Below, piece after piece: positions 1 to 5,943 of a DNA stretch of 7,768 bases. Below the pieces are notes generated by a model. It searched no databases, had not been told where the DNA came from, and saw only the letters and a list, made by a program, of their open reading frames with translations. The position numbers and the translations under genes were made by a program. Origin of the DNA: Pseudomonadota bacterium (GTDB lineage: Bacteria > Pseudomonadota > Alphaproteobacteria > SMXQ01); NCBI GenBank assembly GCA_022562375.1, contig JADFPK010000077.1:1-7768 (forward strand). The letters run 5' to 3'. Each line of letters begins with the position of its first letter. The stretch's first letter is position 1.

Positions 1-1
1 C

Positions 2-349
2 GAAGCCGGAGCGGTGGTCAACCGGGTCATCGTGTTCGAAGGGATGGACTGGTCGGAACAGGTGATCAAGACCGGGCGGCCGACTTTGAAGTGGAACGGG
101 GCCAAGGGCGAAAGCCAGGTACGGGTCCTCGACATGGACCGGCCGAAGCCGACCGTTATTTGGCAGGGCAAGACCACCCGCTCCTTCATTGTTTACCCGC
201 CCGATGCCGCCCAACTCAGGATCGGCATGCCCTACCGTGTGGAGGTTTCGGAGCCCGGCGGTCAGACCTTCGCCGCGCTGTTCTCGATCGATCCCGACCT
301 TGAGGTTTCCGACACCCTCCTCAGCCGTGTCGTCACCGTCAACCGCTAA
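2..349 (+). CDS. C-terminal end of a beta-rich, probably exported protein (candidate FecR-domain partner of the CHASE2 cyclase); 5' truncated
   Basis: The reading frame is open from the left edge (first full codon at base 2) to the TAA at 347-349, giving the last 115 residues. An internal GTG at 14 is not a convincing start, so the gene most likely begins outside the window. The visible part has alternating hydrophobic/polar strands with motifs such as PTLKWNG, QVRVLDMD, PTVIWQG and LRIGMPYRVEV, which resembles an Ig- or fibronectin-like beta sandwich. No membrane segment or catalytic motif is visible in this fragment. CHASE2-cyclase genes in proteobacteria and cyanobacteria often follow a gene for an exported FecR-domain protein, and this fragment fits the C-terminal part of such a protein. 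The FecR domain itself is not in view, so that identity is inference from context. The next gene starts inside its last 23 bases, suggesting translational coupling. Confidence 0.72.
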   Translation, partial: EAGAVVNRVIVFEGMDWSEQVIKTGRPTLKWNGAKGESQVRVLDMDRPKPTVIWQGKTTRSFIVYPPDAAQLRIGMPYRVEVSEPGGQTFAALFSIDPDLEVSDTLLSRVVTVNR

Positions 350-2456
350 ACGGCGTGCTCCTCCGCGCGCCGACTGGCGGCGCCGGGGGCTGATCGCCTT
401 GGGGTTTGGCTTCGCGCTGGGGGCGGGCGTGGCGGCGCCGCCGGCCGACTTCCTCGGGCGATTGAGCATCGATCTCCTTTTGCCGTTGCGCCATTACTTC
501 TACGGTCCCCTTTTCGCGTCCAGCGAATCCGCCGTCGCGGCCATCGTCATCGACGAGGAGACCTACAAGACCCCGCCGTTCTCGGACACGCCGAAGGTCG
601 CCTGGACGCCCCATTTGGCGGACATCATTTCCGCCGTTGCCGGCGCCGGCGCGAAAGTGATCGGTCTCGACCTGGTCTATCCTACCAGCCTCGACCGCAA
701 GGGCTTGCTGAGGGGATACGACAAACCGCTGTTGAAGGCGCTGGTCAATGTCGGGCGGCCGGGCAAACTGGTGTTGGGCGAGCTGCGCCTGTCGCAGCAG
801 CCGGTCTCTCCCTATAGAGGGCAGATCGCCGCCGTCGGCGGTCCGAGGAACGTGCGTCTGCTCAATTTCCTGCTCGATGTCGACGAGGTCATCCGCCGCT
901 ATCCCAAGGGGTTCGCCACCGAGAACGGCGGCACCGTGCCCTCGTTCGGCGTCGAGCTCGCCCAACGCGCCGGCGCCCGCCCGCCCGCCGGCGACTTCGT
1001 CATCAACTTCAATACGGCGCCCAACCCTATTCCGATCTACAGCTTCGCCGACATCTGGGCCTGTGCCCGGGCCGGACACGGCGACTATTTCGCCAAGCAT
1101 TTCCGCGGCAAAGTGGTGTTGATCGGCGCTTCGCTCGACGTCGAGGATCGGGCGGTCCCGGCCAGGCGTTTCGTCCGCAACCGGTTCGACAGCTTCGATC
1201 AGCCGCGCTGTGTCATCAAGGCGCAAAAGTCACGCTTCCGGAATATCGTCGAACGCCGCACGATACCCGGCCTGTTCGCCCACGCCGCCGCCATCAACAC
1301 CTTGGTGAAGGACATCCCGCTGGTGCCCCTGGATCGGGCCGGCACGTTCTTCTTCGCCGGGTTGAGCGTCGCGGCGATGGTCCTCATCTATTTCGCGTTG
1401 CCGCCGGTGTTGGGCTTGCTCGCCGGCGCCGGCGTCATCATCGGCCAGGGTTTCCTCGCCGTCGGCGCGTTCGCCGGCGGCGTCGTGATGCCGCTGGTCT
1501 CCTTGGCGCTCGCCGCCCTCGCCGCCTACACCTTCACTTACACCTACCGCTTCGTCGTCGAGGACAAGGCGAAGCGCCAGATAAAGCACGCCTTCCGCCA
1601 CTTCCTCGCTCCCGAGCTGGTGGACGCGCTGGCCGAGGATCCCTCGGCGTTGGCGCTCGGCGGCGAACGCAAGGTCGTCACCGTGTTCTTCTCCGACATC
1701 GAGGGCTTCACGACGATAAGCGAAGCGATGAACGACCGCCCGGAAACCCTGGTGGAGATCCTCAACGAGTACCTCACGGTGATGACCACCGAGATCGAGC
1801 GAAACGGCGGCTACGTGGACAAGTTCATCGGCGACGCGGTGATGGCGGTGTGGGGCGCGCCGCTGGACGACGCCGAGGCCGAACGCCACGCCGTCGACGC
1901 GGCGCTCGATTGCTTCGCCGCGCTCGAGCGCTTCAACACCGATGTCGTCACCGTCAAGTACGGCCTGGCCAGGATCGGCACGCGCATCGGCATCAACACC
2001 GGCCCGGCGGTGGTCGGCAACATGGGGTCGGCGACCCGTCTCAACTATACCATCACCGGGGACATCGTGAACCTTGCCGCCCGCCTCGAAGGCGCCAACA
2101 AGGTTTTCGGCACCAGCATCATGATCGGCGAGACGACCGCCAGGGGCTTATGGAAGAGCCACCTCATGCGGCGGCTCGACCGCCTCATCGTCAAAGGCAA
2201 GACCATGCCGGTAAAGGTGTTCGAAGTGATCGCACGCCACGGCGAAGCGTCGGAGAAAGACATGGCATTGGCCGGTGATTTCCACCGCGCGCTCGGCCTT
2301 TACTATCGGCGGCGTTTTACCGCGGCGCGCGACGCATTCGCCGCGATGGCGGCGGATGATCCCGCCGCCAAGGTGTACATCGACCGGTGTGAGCATTATA
2401 TTGCCTCGCCCCCGCCGGCGCCGTGGGACCGGACCTTCGTCATGTCCGGCAAGTAA
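327..2456 (+). CDS. Membrane-bound adenylate cyclase with periplasmic CHASE2 sensor domain (class III)
   Basis: Predicted to make cAMP from ATP in the cytoplasm in response to a signal sensed outside the membrane. The protein has 709 residues from the GTG at 327. It has a basic N-terminus (RRR at 18-20), one membrane segment (about 21-37), an extracytoplasmic CHASE2 region (about 45-335), three closely packed membrane segments (about 339-408), a short linker, and a class III cyclase domain (about 450-630). Catalytic residues are all present: metal-binding Asp457 (FFSDIEGFTT) and Asp503 (KFIGDAVMAVWG), adenine-selecting Lys499 with Thr575 (NYTITGD), and transition-state Asn582/Arg586 (VNLAARLE). 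Thr at the second selecting position is the class IIIb pattern. The tail after the catalytic domain ends in a PPPAPWD motif shared with the other cyclase here. The GTG start was chosen because earlier in-frame ATGs (189, 204) lie deep in the upstream gene and would add a stretch with no natural protein character. No clear Shine-Dalgarno precedes it, so coupling to the upstream gene is likely. The exact start is uncertain; the function is well supported. Confidence 0.93.
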   Translation: MSSPSTAKRRAPPRADWRRRGLIALGFGFALGAGVAAPPADFLGRLSIDLLLPLRHYFYGPLFASSESAVAAIVIDEETYKTPPFSDTPKVAWTPHLADIISAVAGAGAKVIGLDLVYPTSLDRKGLLRGYDKPLLKALVNVGRPGKLVLGELRLSQQPVSPYRGQIAAVGGPRNVRLLNFLLDVDEVIRRYPKGFATENGGTVPSFGVELAQRAGARPPAGDFVINFNTAPNPIPIYSFADIWACARAGHGDYFAKHFRGKVVLIGASLDVEDRAVPARRFVRNRFDSFDQPRCVIKAQKSRFRNIVERRTIPGLFAHAAAINTLVKDIPLVPLDRAGTFFFAGLSVAAMVLIYFALPPVLGLLAGAGVIIGQGFLAVGAFAGGVVMPLVSLALAALAAYTFTYTYRFVVEDKAKRQIKHAFRHFLAPELVDALAEDPSALALGGERKVVTVFFSDIEGFTTISEAMNDRPETLVEILNEYLTVMTTEIERNGGYVDKFIGDAVMAVWGAPLDDAEAERHAVDAALDCFAALERFNTDVVTVKYGLARIGTRIGINTGPAVVGNMGSATRLNYTITGDIVNLAARLEGANKVFGTSIMIGETTARGLWKSHLMRRLDRLIVKGKTMPVKVFEVIARHGEASEKDMALAGDFHRALGLYYRRRFTAARDAFAAMAADDPAAKVYIDRCEHYIASPPPAPWDRTFVMSGK

Positions 2457-2461
2457 GGTGA
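2454..2461 (+). promoter_or_regulatory. Ribosome binding site of the M48 protease, overlapping the cyclase stop codon
   Basis: TAAGGTGA matches much of the ideal anti-Shine-Dalgarno complement, and its first three bases are the TAA stop of the cyclase gene. Two consecutive ATG codons follow, at 2464 and 2467. The spacing suits the second ATG slightly better, so the true start may be either. The overlap of stop codon and binding site indicates coupled translation of the two genes. Confidence 0.6.
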
Positions 2462-2463
2462 CG

Positions 2464-3423
2464 ATGATGAAAATCCCCGATGGCTTCAAGACGCGACATT
2501 GGCCCAGGCGGCGCGTGCTTGCCGGCTTGGCGGGCACGGCGGCCGGCATGGCGGTGACATCCGGCGCCCGGGCGCAGTTCGATCTCAATGTCGGCGGCTT
2601 TAACTTTGGCGGCATCTTCTCGGCGGCGAAGTCACTGTTTGAAGGCATTACCTTGGGCGAGGAAGACGAGATCAGGATCGGCGTCGGCCTTTACCCCCGG
2701 ATGATCGCCGGCTTCGGCGGCGCCTACAAGAATTCCAAGGTGCAATCGGCCATGCGGCGTTTCGCCGAACCGCTGATCCGGACGACCGCCAGGCCCAACC
2801 TCCCTTGGGAGATCGTCGTCCTCGACGACAACACCGTCAACGCCTGGGCGCTTCCAGGCGGCAAGCTCGCGGTCAACAAGGGGCTCATGCGTTACGCCGC
2901 CTCCGATCACGAATTGGCGGCCGTCATCGCCCACGAAATCGGCCATGTGGAAAAAAGCCACGCGCTGGAGGAAATGCGCTCGGGTAAGTTCACCAGTTTC
3001 TTCACCGAAGCGGGTGCCCAGGCGATTCGCACCCAGGTGGAGTCCGGCGCCGAAACCTTAATGACCGACATGATGTTGGACGCGCTGTCGTCGGCGATCA
3101 TCCAGCTGGTGACATCGGGCTACTCCCGCGGCGCCGAATTGGAGGCCGACGCCCACCTTCTCAAGGTCTTCGATCTCGCCGGCTACGACCCGAAGCAGGC
3201 CTCGGGATTCTACCTCACCCTCCTCGAATTGATCCCACCCGACGCCGAGGGGTCGACATCGTTGTTCGCCAGCCATCCGGAGACCCGGGAACGCGCCGAG
3301 AAGCTCGATGAATTGGCTGCCGGGCTACCTTCGCCGCGGTTCAAAGCGGCCAGCCGCGGCTATGCCGAGCTCAGGCGGGTTTTCCCGACACGCAAATACT
3401 TCCGCCGCAACCCGCGTTCCTAG
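2464..3423 (+). CDS. M48-family zinc metalloprotease with twin-arginine-like signal peptide, periplasmic
   Basis: A predicted zinc endopeptidase acting in the periplasm on envelope proteins, 319 residues from ATG 2464. The N-terminus has an arginine run (PRRRVL, residues 14-19), a hydrophobic Ala/Gly-rich stretch (20-33) and an Ala-Arg-Ala cleavage site before Gln38. This is a Tat-type signal peptide and there is no lipobox Cys. A Gly-rich FNFGG segment follows. The zinc site is complete: HEIGH at 157-161 (His157, Glu158, His161) and the third ligand Glu225 in the ELEAD motif typical of M48. A C-terminal SHPETRERAEKL motif, also usual in this family, lies near residue 275. There is no TPR region of the BepA kind, so it is a short, single-domain member. 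It sits 7 bases after the cyclase stop and probably shares its transcript. The substrate is unknown. The family assignment is strong; the Tat route is inferred from the motif. Confidence 0.92.
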   Translation: MMKIPDGFKTRHWPRRRVLAGLAGTAAGMAVTSGARAQFDLNVGGFNFGGIFSAAKSLFEGITLGEEDEIRIGVGLYPRMIAGFGGAYKNSKVQSAMRRFAEPLIRTTARPNLPWEIVVLDDNTVNAWALPGGKLAVNKGLMRYAASDHELAAVIAHEIGHVEKSHALEEMRSGKFTSFFTEAGAQAIRTQVESGAETLMTDMMLDALSSAIIQLVTSGYSRGAELEADAHLLKVFDLAGYDPKQASGFYLTLLELIPPDAEGSTSLFASHPETRERAEKLDELAAGLPSPRFKAASRGYAELRRVFPTRKYFRRNPRS

Positions 3424-3460
3424 AGCGGCAGTCCCCAAAGCCCGTCCGATCGTCGGCCCG

Positions 3461-5674
3461 CTACTTGGAGGTGGCGATGAAGACCCCATCCCAATCGGCG
3501 GGCGGCGGATTCTGCTCGTAATCCGAAATACGCTGGGCGTAGAGGTCGTAAAACGCCGCCAACCCGAGGCCGTTATCCAGGCCCCTGCAGGACTCCATCC
3601 GTTCGCGCGCACCCCGCCAATCCTGCTTGCGGTAAGCGCTGAGCATCCGATCGTGGGCATCCGTCAGGTCTCGGAACGCGCCGTCGTGGCTGAACGATCC
3701 ATCGCCCAATAGCGCAAAAATACGTACCGCCGTTGTCTTGCCCTGGACCTGGATGAGATCGAGCTCGAGCGCCGCCATGTCCGGCGCGCGCGTCCGGGAA
3801 TTCTCGCCGACGACGATGCCGACACCGTAGGTCTTCGACTGCCCCTCGAGACGCGCCGCCAGGTTCACGGCATCCCCCAGGACCGAATAATCGAAGCGCT
3901 GATCGGACCCCATATTGCCGACGCAGACCTCTCCCGAGTTGATGCCGATACCGATCTTGATCGGAATGTGGTCTCGTCCCGCCGCTTCGGCCTCGGCGCG
4001 GAGTTCGTCGTTCAAGGGGCCGAGCCGGGCGCTCATCTCCAGCGCTGTTTCACAGGCGTGGCGGGCATGATCCAAATCCTCCAGCGGCGCGTTCCAGAAC
4101 GCCATGATGCAATCGCCCATGTATTTATCGATCGTCCCCTCCCGCGCCATGATGATCTCGGTCATCGGCGTGAGGAATTTGTTGATCAACCGGGTCAGGC
4201 CCTCGGCATCGAACTGTTCCGAGATCGTGGTGAAGCCCCGGATATCACAGAACAGAAGCGTCATGTCCCGCCTCTCGCCACCGAGTTTGAGTTGCGAGGG
4301 ATCGGCGGCCAGCCGTTCAACGATGGTGGGCGAGAGGTAGTGGCTGAAGGCACTGCGCACCTGTTGCTTCTCGGCTTCGGTGCGCAGATAACCGATCAAT
4401 GAGGAGCTCATATACACCGCCAGGACCATCAGAGACGGGTAAACCGGGTCGAGCAGCAGCCCGAAATCGGCGAAGGCATACCAGGACAGCACGATCGCCG
4501 CCGCGATGGATCCGCCGCCGATCAGCGCGCACCAAGCGGCGCCGAGCCGCGGCAAAAGGATGATCAGGAAGACACCCAGTAAAAACAGGAATCCGATCTC
4601 CGCGCCGTCGGCCCAGTCCGGGCGGAGGAGGAAGGTCTGCAGGAGGATTTGCTCGATCACCTGAACCTGCACCTCGGCGCCCGCCGCCGCCGGGTTCAGT
4701 GGCGTCGCGCGGAGGTCCTTGAGCCCGGCGGCACTGGTGCCGATGATGGCGATGATGCCTTCGATCTCACTCGGATCGAAATCGTCCGCCAATACGCGCC
4801 AGGCAGGCAGGGTGCGCGCCGGAACACTGCCGGTGTCGTACAACAAGAGACGGCCGATGGCGTCGGTCGGAACGGCGAATGAACCCACCTTGATCCGGGA
4901 GACGCCGGTGTGGGCGCCGAAGGCCTGGGTCCTGCTGGCGCCCGAGGACTTGACGACGTATGTCTTGGCGCCTTGGGCCACCCTGAGCGCCTCCATCGCC
5001 AGCGACGGATAAAGCTTGCCCTGATGGGCGACCAGCAGGGGCGCGCTGCGCACCACATTGTCACGTTCCGGCAATATATTGAGGCTGCCGTTTCCGGCGC
5101 CGGCCGCCCCGATCGCCGCCAGGTTCGTCACCGCGCCAGTGAAGGCGGGGACGAACAGCCGCGGATCATCCCCGGCGGTGGCGAAGCCCGCCTTGGCGGC
5201 GGGCGCGCGGCCAGGATCACCGTCGGTAAGTATGAAGCCGGTCACGACCCTGCCCTGGCCGATCGCCTCGGCAAGGTCCTGGTCGTAGTCGGGAAGGGCG
5301 CCGGCGGCATCGAGTCGCGCCCGAACCTCCGGCGTGCCTGACCATGCGGAAAGTACCCGATGGGGCGAGGCGCGGTCCGGTTCGGCGAATACGATGTCGA
5401 AAGCGATGACCGCGGCGCCGGCTTGGCGGAGCCGGGAAACCAGGCGCGCCACCAAGTTGCGCGGCCACGGCCATTGCCCAAGCCTGGCGAGGCTTTCATC
5501 GTCCAGGTCGATGAGCCTGACGGGCGTCGGCTCGTACAGACGCGGCTTCAAGACCTGAAACAGGTCGAAGATCTTGAGCCGGCCGTCATGAAGAAGAAAC
5601 GGGTCGGCCCCGCGCAATCCGATGCTGAAGATCAGAATGGCGAGGGGAACGACTATATGCAGCCAACGCCGCAT
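3461..5674 (-). CDS. Second membrane-bound CHASE2 adenylate cyclase (class III)
   Basis: Predicted to synthesise cAMP under control of a periplasmic CHASE2 sensor. The protein has 737 residues from the ATG at 5674-5672. It has membrane segment 5-20, then a canonical CHASE2 domain (about 28-340) with hallmark strings VRLIDLDDESLARLG, AFDIVFAEPD and GAEVQVQVIEQILL. Membrane segments occupy about 360-428, followed by a linker and the cyclase domain (about 470-655). Catalytic residues are intact: Asp477 (FCDIRGFTT), Lys517 and Asp521 (DKYMGD), Ser597 (DYSVLGD), Asn604 and Arg608 (VNLAARLE). Ser where class IIIa enzymes have Asp is a class IIIb-like feature. A helical tail follows and ends in PPPADWDGVF, at exactly the same distance from the C-terminus as in the plus-strand cyclase. 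An upstream in-frame TTG at 5737 would add 21 unlikely residues. ATG 5674 directly precedes the MRRW-plus-membrane-helix start and was preferred. No Shine-Dalgarno is seen. It converges on the M48 gene with a 37-base gap. The two cyclases are clearly different in sequence, so this is not a recent tandem duplication. Confidence 0.95.
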   Translation of the reverse strand: MRRWLHIVVPLAILIFSIGLRGADPFLLHDGRLKIFDLFQVLKPRLYEPTPVRLIDLDDESLARLGQWPWPRNLVARLVSRLRQAGAAVIAFDIVFAEPDRASPHRVLSAWSGTPEVRARLDAAGALPDYDQDLAEAIGQGRVVTGFILTDGDPGRAPAAKAGFATAGDDPRLFVPAFTGAVTNLAAIGAAGAGNGSLNILPERDNVVRSAPLLVAHQGKLYPSLAMEALRVAQGAKTYVVKSSGASRTQAFGAHTGVSRIKVGSFAVPTDAIGRLLLYDTGSVPARTLPAWRVLADDFDPSEIEGIIAIIGTSAAGLKDLRATPLNPAAAGAEVQVQVIEQILLQTFLLRPDWADGAEIGFLFLLGVFLIILLPRLGAAWCALIGGGSIAAAIVLSWYAFADFGLLLDPVYPSLMVLAVYMSSSLIGYLRTEAEKQQVRSAFSHYLSPTIVERLAADPSQLKLGGERRDMTLLFCDIRGFTTISEQFDAEGLTRLINKFLTPMTEIIMAREGTIDKYMGDCIMAFWNAPLEDLDHARHACETALEMSARLGPLNDELRAEAEAAGRDHIPIKIGIGINSGEVCVGNMGSDQRFDYSVLGDAVNLAARLEGQSKTYGVGIVVGENSRTRAPDMAALELDLIQVQGKTTAVRIFALLGDGSFSHDGAFRDLTDAHDRMLSAYRKQDWRGARERMESCRGLDNGLGLAAFYDLYAQRISDYEQNPPPADWDGVFIATSK

Positions 5675-5680
5675 GGGTTT

Positions 5681-5709
5681 ATAATAATACCCAATCGCAG
5701 CGCCGACAA
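5681..5709 (-). promoter_or_regulatory. Predicted sigma70-type promoter of the minus-strand cyclase, possibly leaderless
   Basis: Read on the minus strand, TTGTCG (5709-5704; 4 of 6 matches to TTGACA) is followed after exactly 17 bases by TATTAT (5686-5681; 5 of 6 matches to TATAAT). The box lies in an A/T island in otherwise GC-rich DNA. Six bases separate the -10 element from the ATG at 5674, so transcription would begin at or next to the start codon. The absence of a Shine-Dalgarno agrees with that. Prediction from sequence only. Confidence 0.45.
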
Positions 5710-5728
5710 CATGTTCGTTGGGTCGGCG
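5701..5728. repeat. Imperfect inverted repeat in the divergent promoter region (candidate operator)
   Basis: Left arm CGCCGACAAC (5701-5710) pairs with right arm GTTG-gg-TCGGCG (5717-5728). This gives ten base pairs with a two-base GG bulge and a six-base ATGTTC centre. The core AACATGTT (5708-5715) is itself a perfect palindrome. The repeat covers the predicted -35 element of the leftward cyclase promoter and lies upstream of the rightward dehydrogenase gene. It is thus placed where a repressor or activator could act on either gene. No regulator can be named from the sequence. Confidence 0.4.
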
Positions 5729-5754
5729 ACAAGACAATTGGGGGGAGGTTCAGC

Positions 5755-5943
5755 GTGCTAATCGGTCATTGGATACAGAGGTCGGTAGGCCGCGGTGGCG
5801 CTCCTCGCCGGACCGTGTCGGCTTCCGCCACGCCCGGCTTCGCGCGCGTCGCCGCGATGACGGCCTTACGTTCTCCATCATGCCGCCATGGCGGGGAAGC
5901 GAACGCAATCGGCACCCCTCTGGGCAAGGGGCATCGATCATGA
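5755..5943 (+). CDS. Possible small leader reading frame (62 residues) ahead of the aldehyde dehydrogenase; doubtful
   Basis: A GTG at 5755 follows an unusually strong Shine-Dalgarno stretch, GGGGGGAGGTT (5740-5750). The frame stays open to a TGA at 5941-5943 that overlaps the dehydrogenase ATG as ATGA, the classic arrangement for translational coupling. Against it being a gene: the product is Arg/Ser/Ala/Gly-rich with no recognisable domain, signal or membrane segment. About a third of its codons end in A or T (21 of 62 by hand count), which is not a clear coding signal here. I do not recognise the product. It could be a leader peptide, or simply chance in GC-rich DNA. Confidence 0.2.
   Translation: MLIGHWIQRSVGRGGAPRRTVSASATPGFARVAAMTALRSPSCRHGGEANAIGTPLGKGHRS
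5883..5894. repeat. Perfect 12-base palindrome upstream of the aldehyde dehydrogenase
   Basis: CCGCCATGGCGG is perfectly self-complementary and ends 45 bases before the dehydrogenase ATG. It could be an operator half-pair or form a small hairpin in the leader. In GC-rich DNA such a palindrome can also arise by chance. No function is assigned. Confidence 0.3.
5926..5931 (+). promoter_or_regulatory. Ribosome binding site fixing the aldehyde dehydrogenase start at 5940
   Basis: AAGGGG lies eight bases before the ATG at 5940. This supports that start over the in-frame ATG at 5880, which would add a 20-residue Arg/Pro-rich extension lacking aldehyde dehydrogenase character. No convincing -35/-10 pair for this gene was found between 5729 and 5925. 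Confidence 0.6.

Noticed and set aside
189..326. An earlier start for the plus-strand cyclase at ATG 189
   Set aside because: It would overlap the upstream gene by 161 bases, and the added 46 residues are Pro/Ser/Arg-rich out-of-frame translation with no relation to a signal or membrane segment.
339..1889. Long antisense frames (339-1226 and 1230-1889) under the plus-strand cyclase
   Set aside because: Low-complexity Arg/Gly/Asp-rich products without motifs; they are mirror images of the cyclase coding frame.
3446..3456. Small hairpin CCGA-tcg-TCGG between the convergent M48 and cyclase genes as a bidirectional terminator
   Set aside because: The stem has only four pairs and no T-rich run on either side, so it does not meet the pattern of an intrinsic terminator.
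3308..3712. A 134-codon plus-strand frame spanning the junction of the M48 and minus-strand cyclase genes
   Set aside because: It runs out of frame through the end of one real gene and antisense to another, with no binding site or recognisable product.
5680..5685. A perfect TATAAT on the plus strand as promoter for the aldehyde dehydrogenase
   Set aside because: No acceptable -35 lies 16-18 bases upstream (the position reads about ATGCAG), and the same A/T island is better explained as the -10 of the minus-strand promoter.
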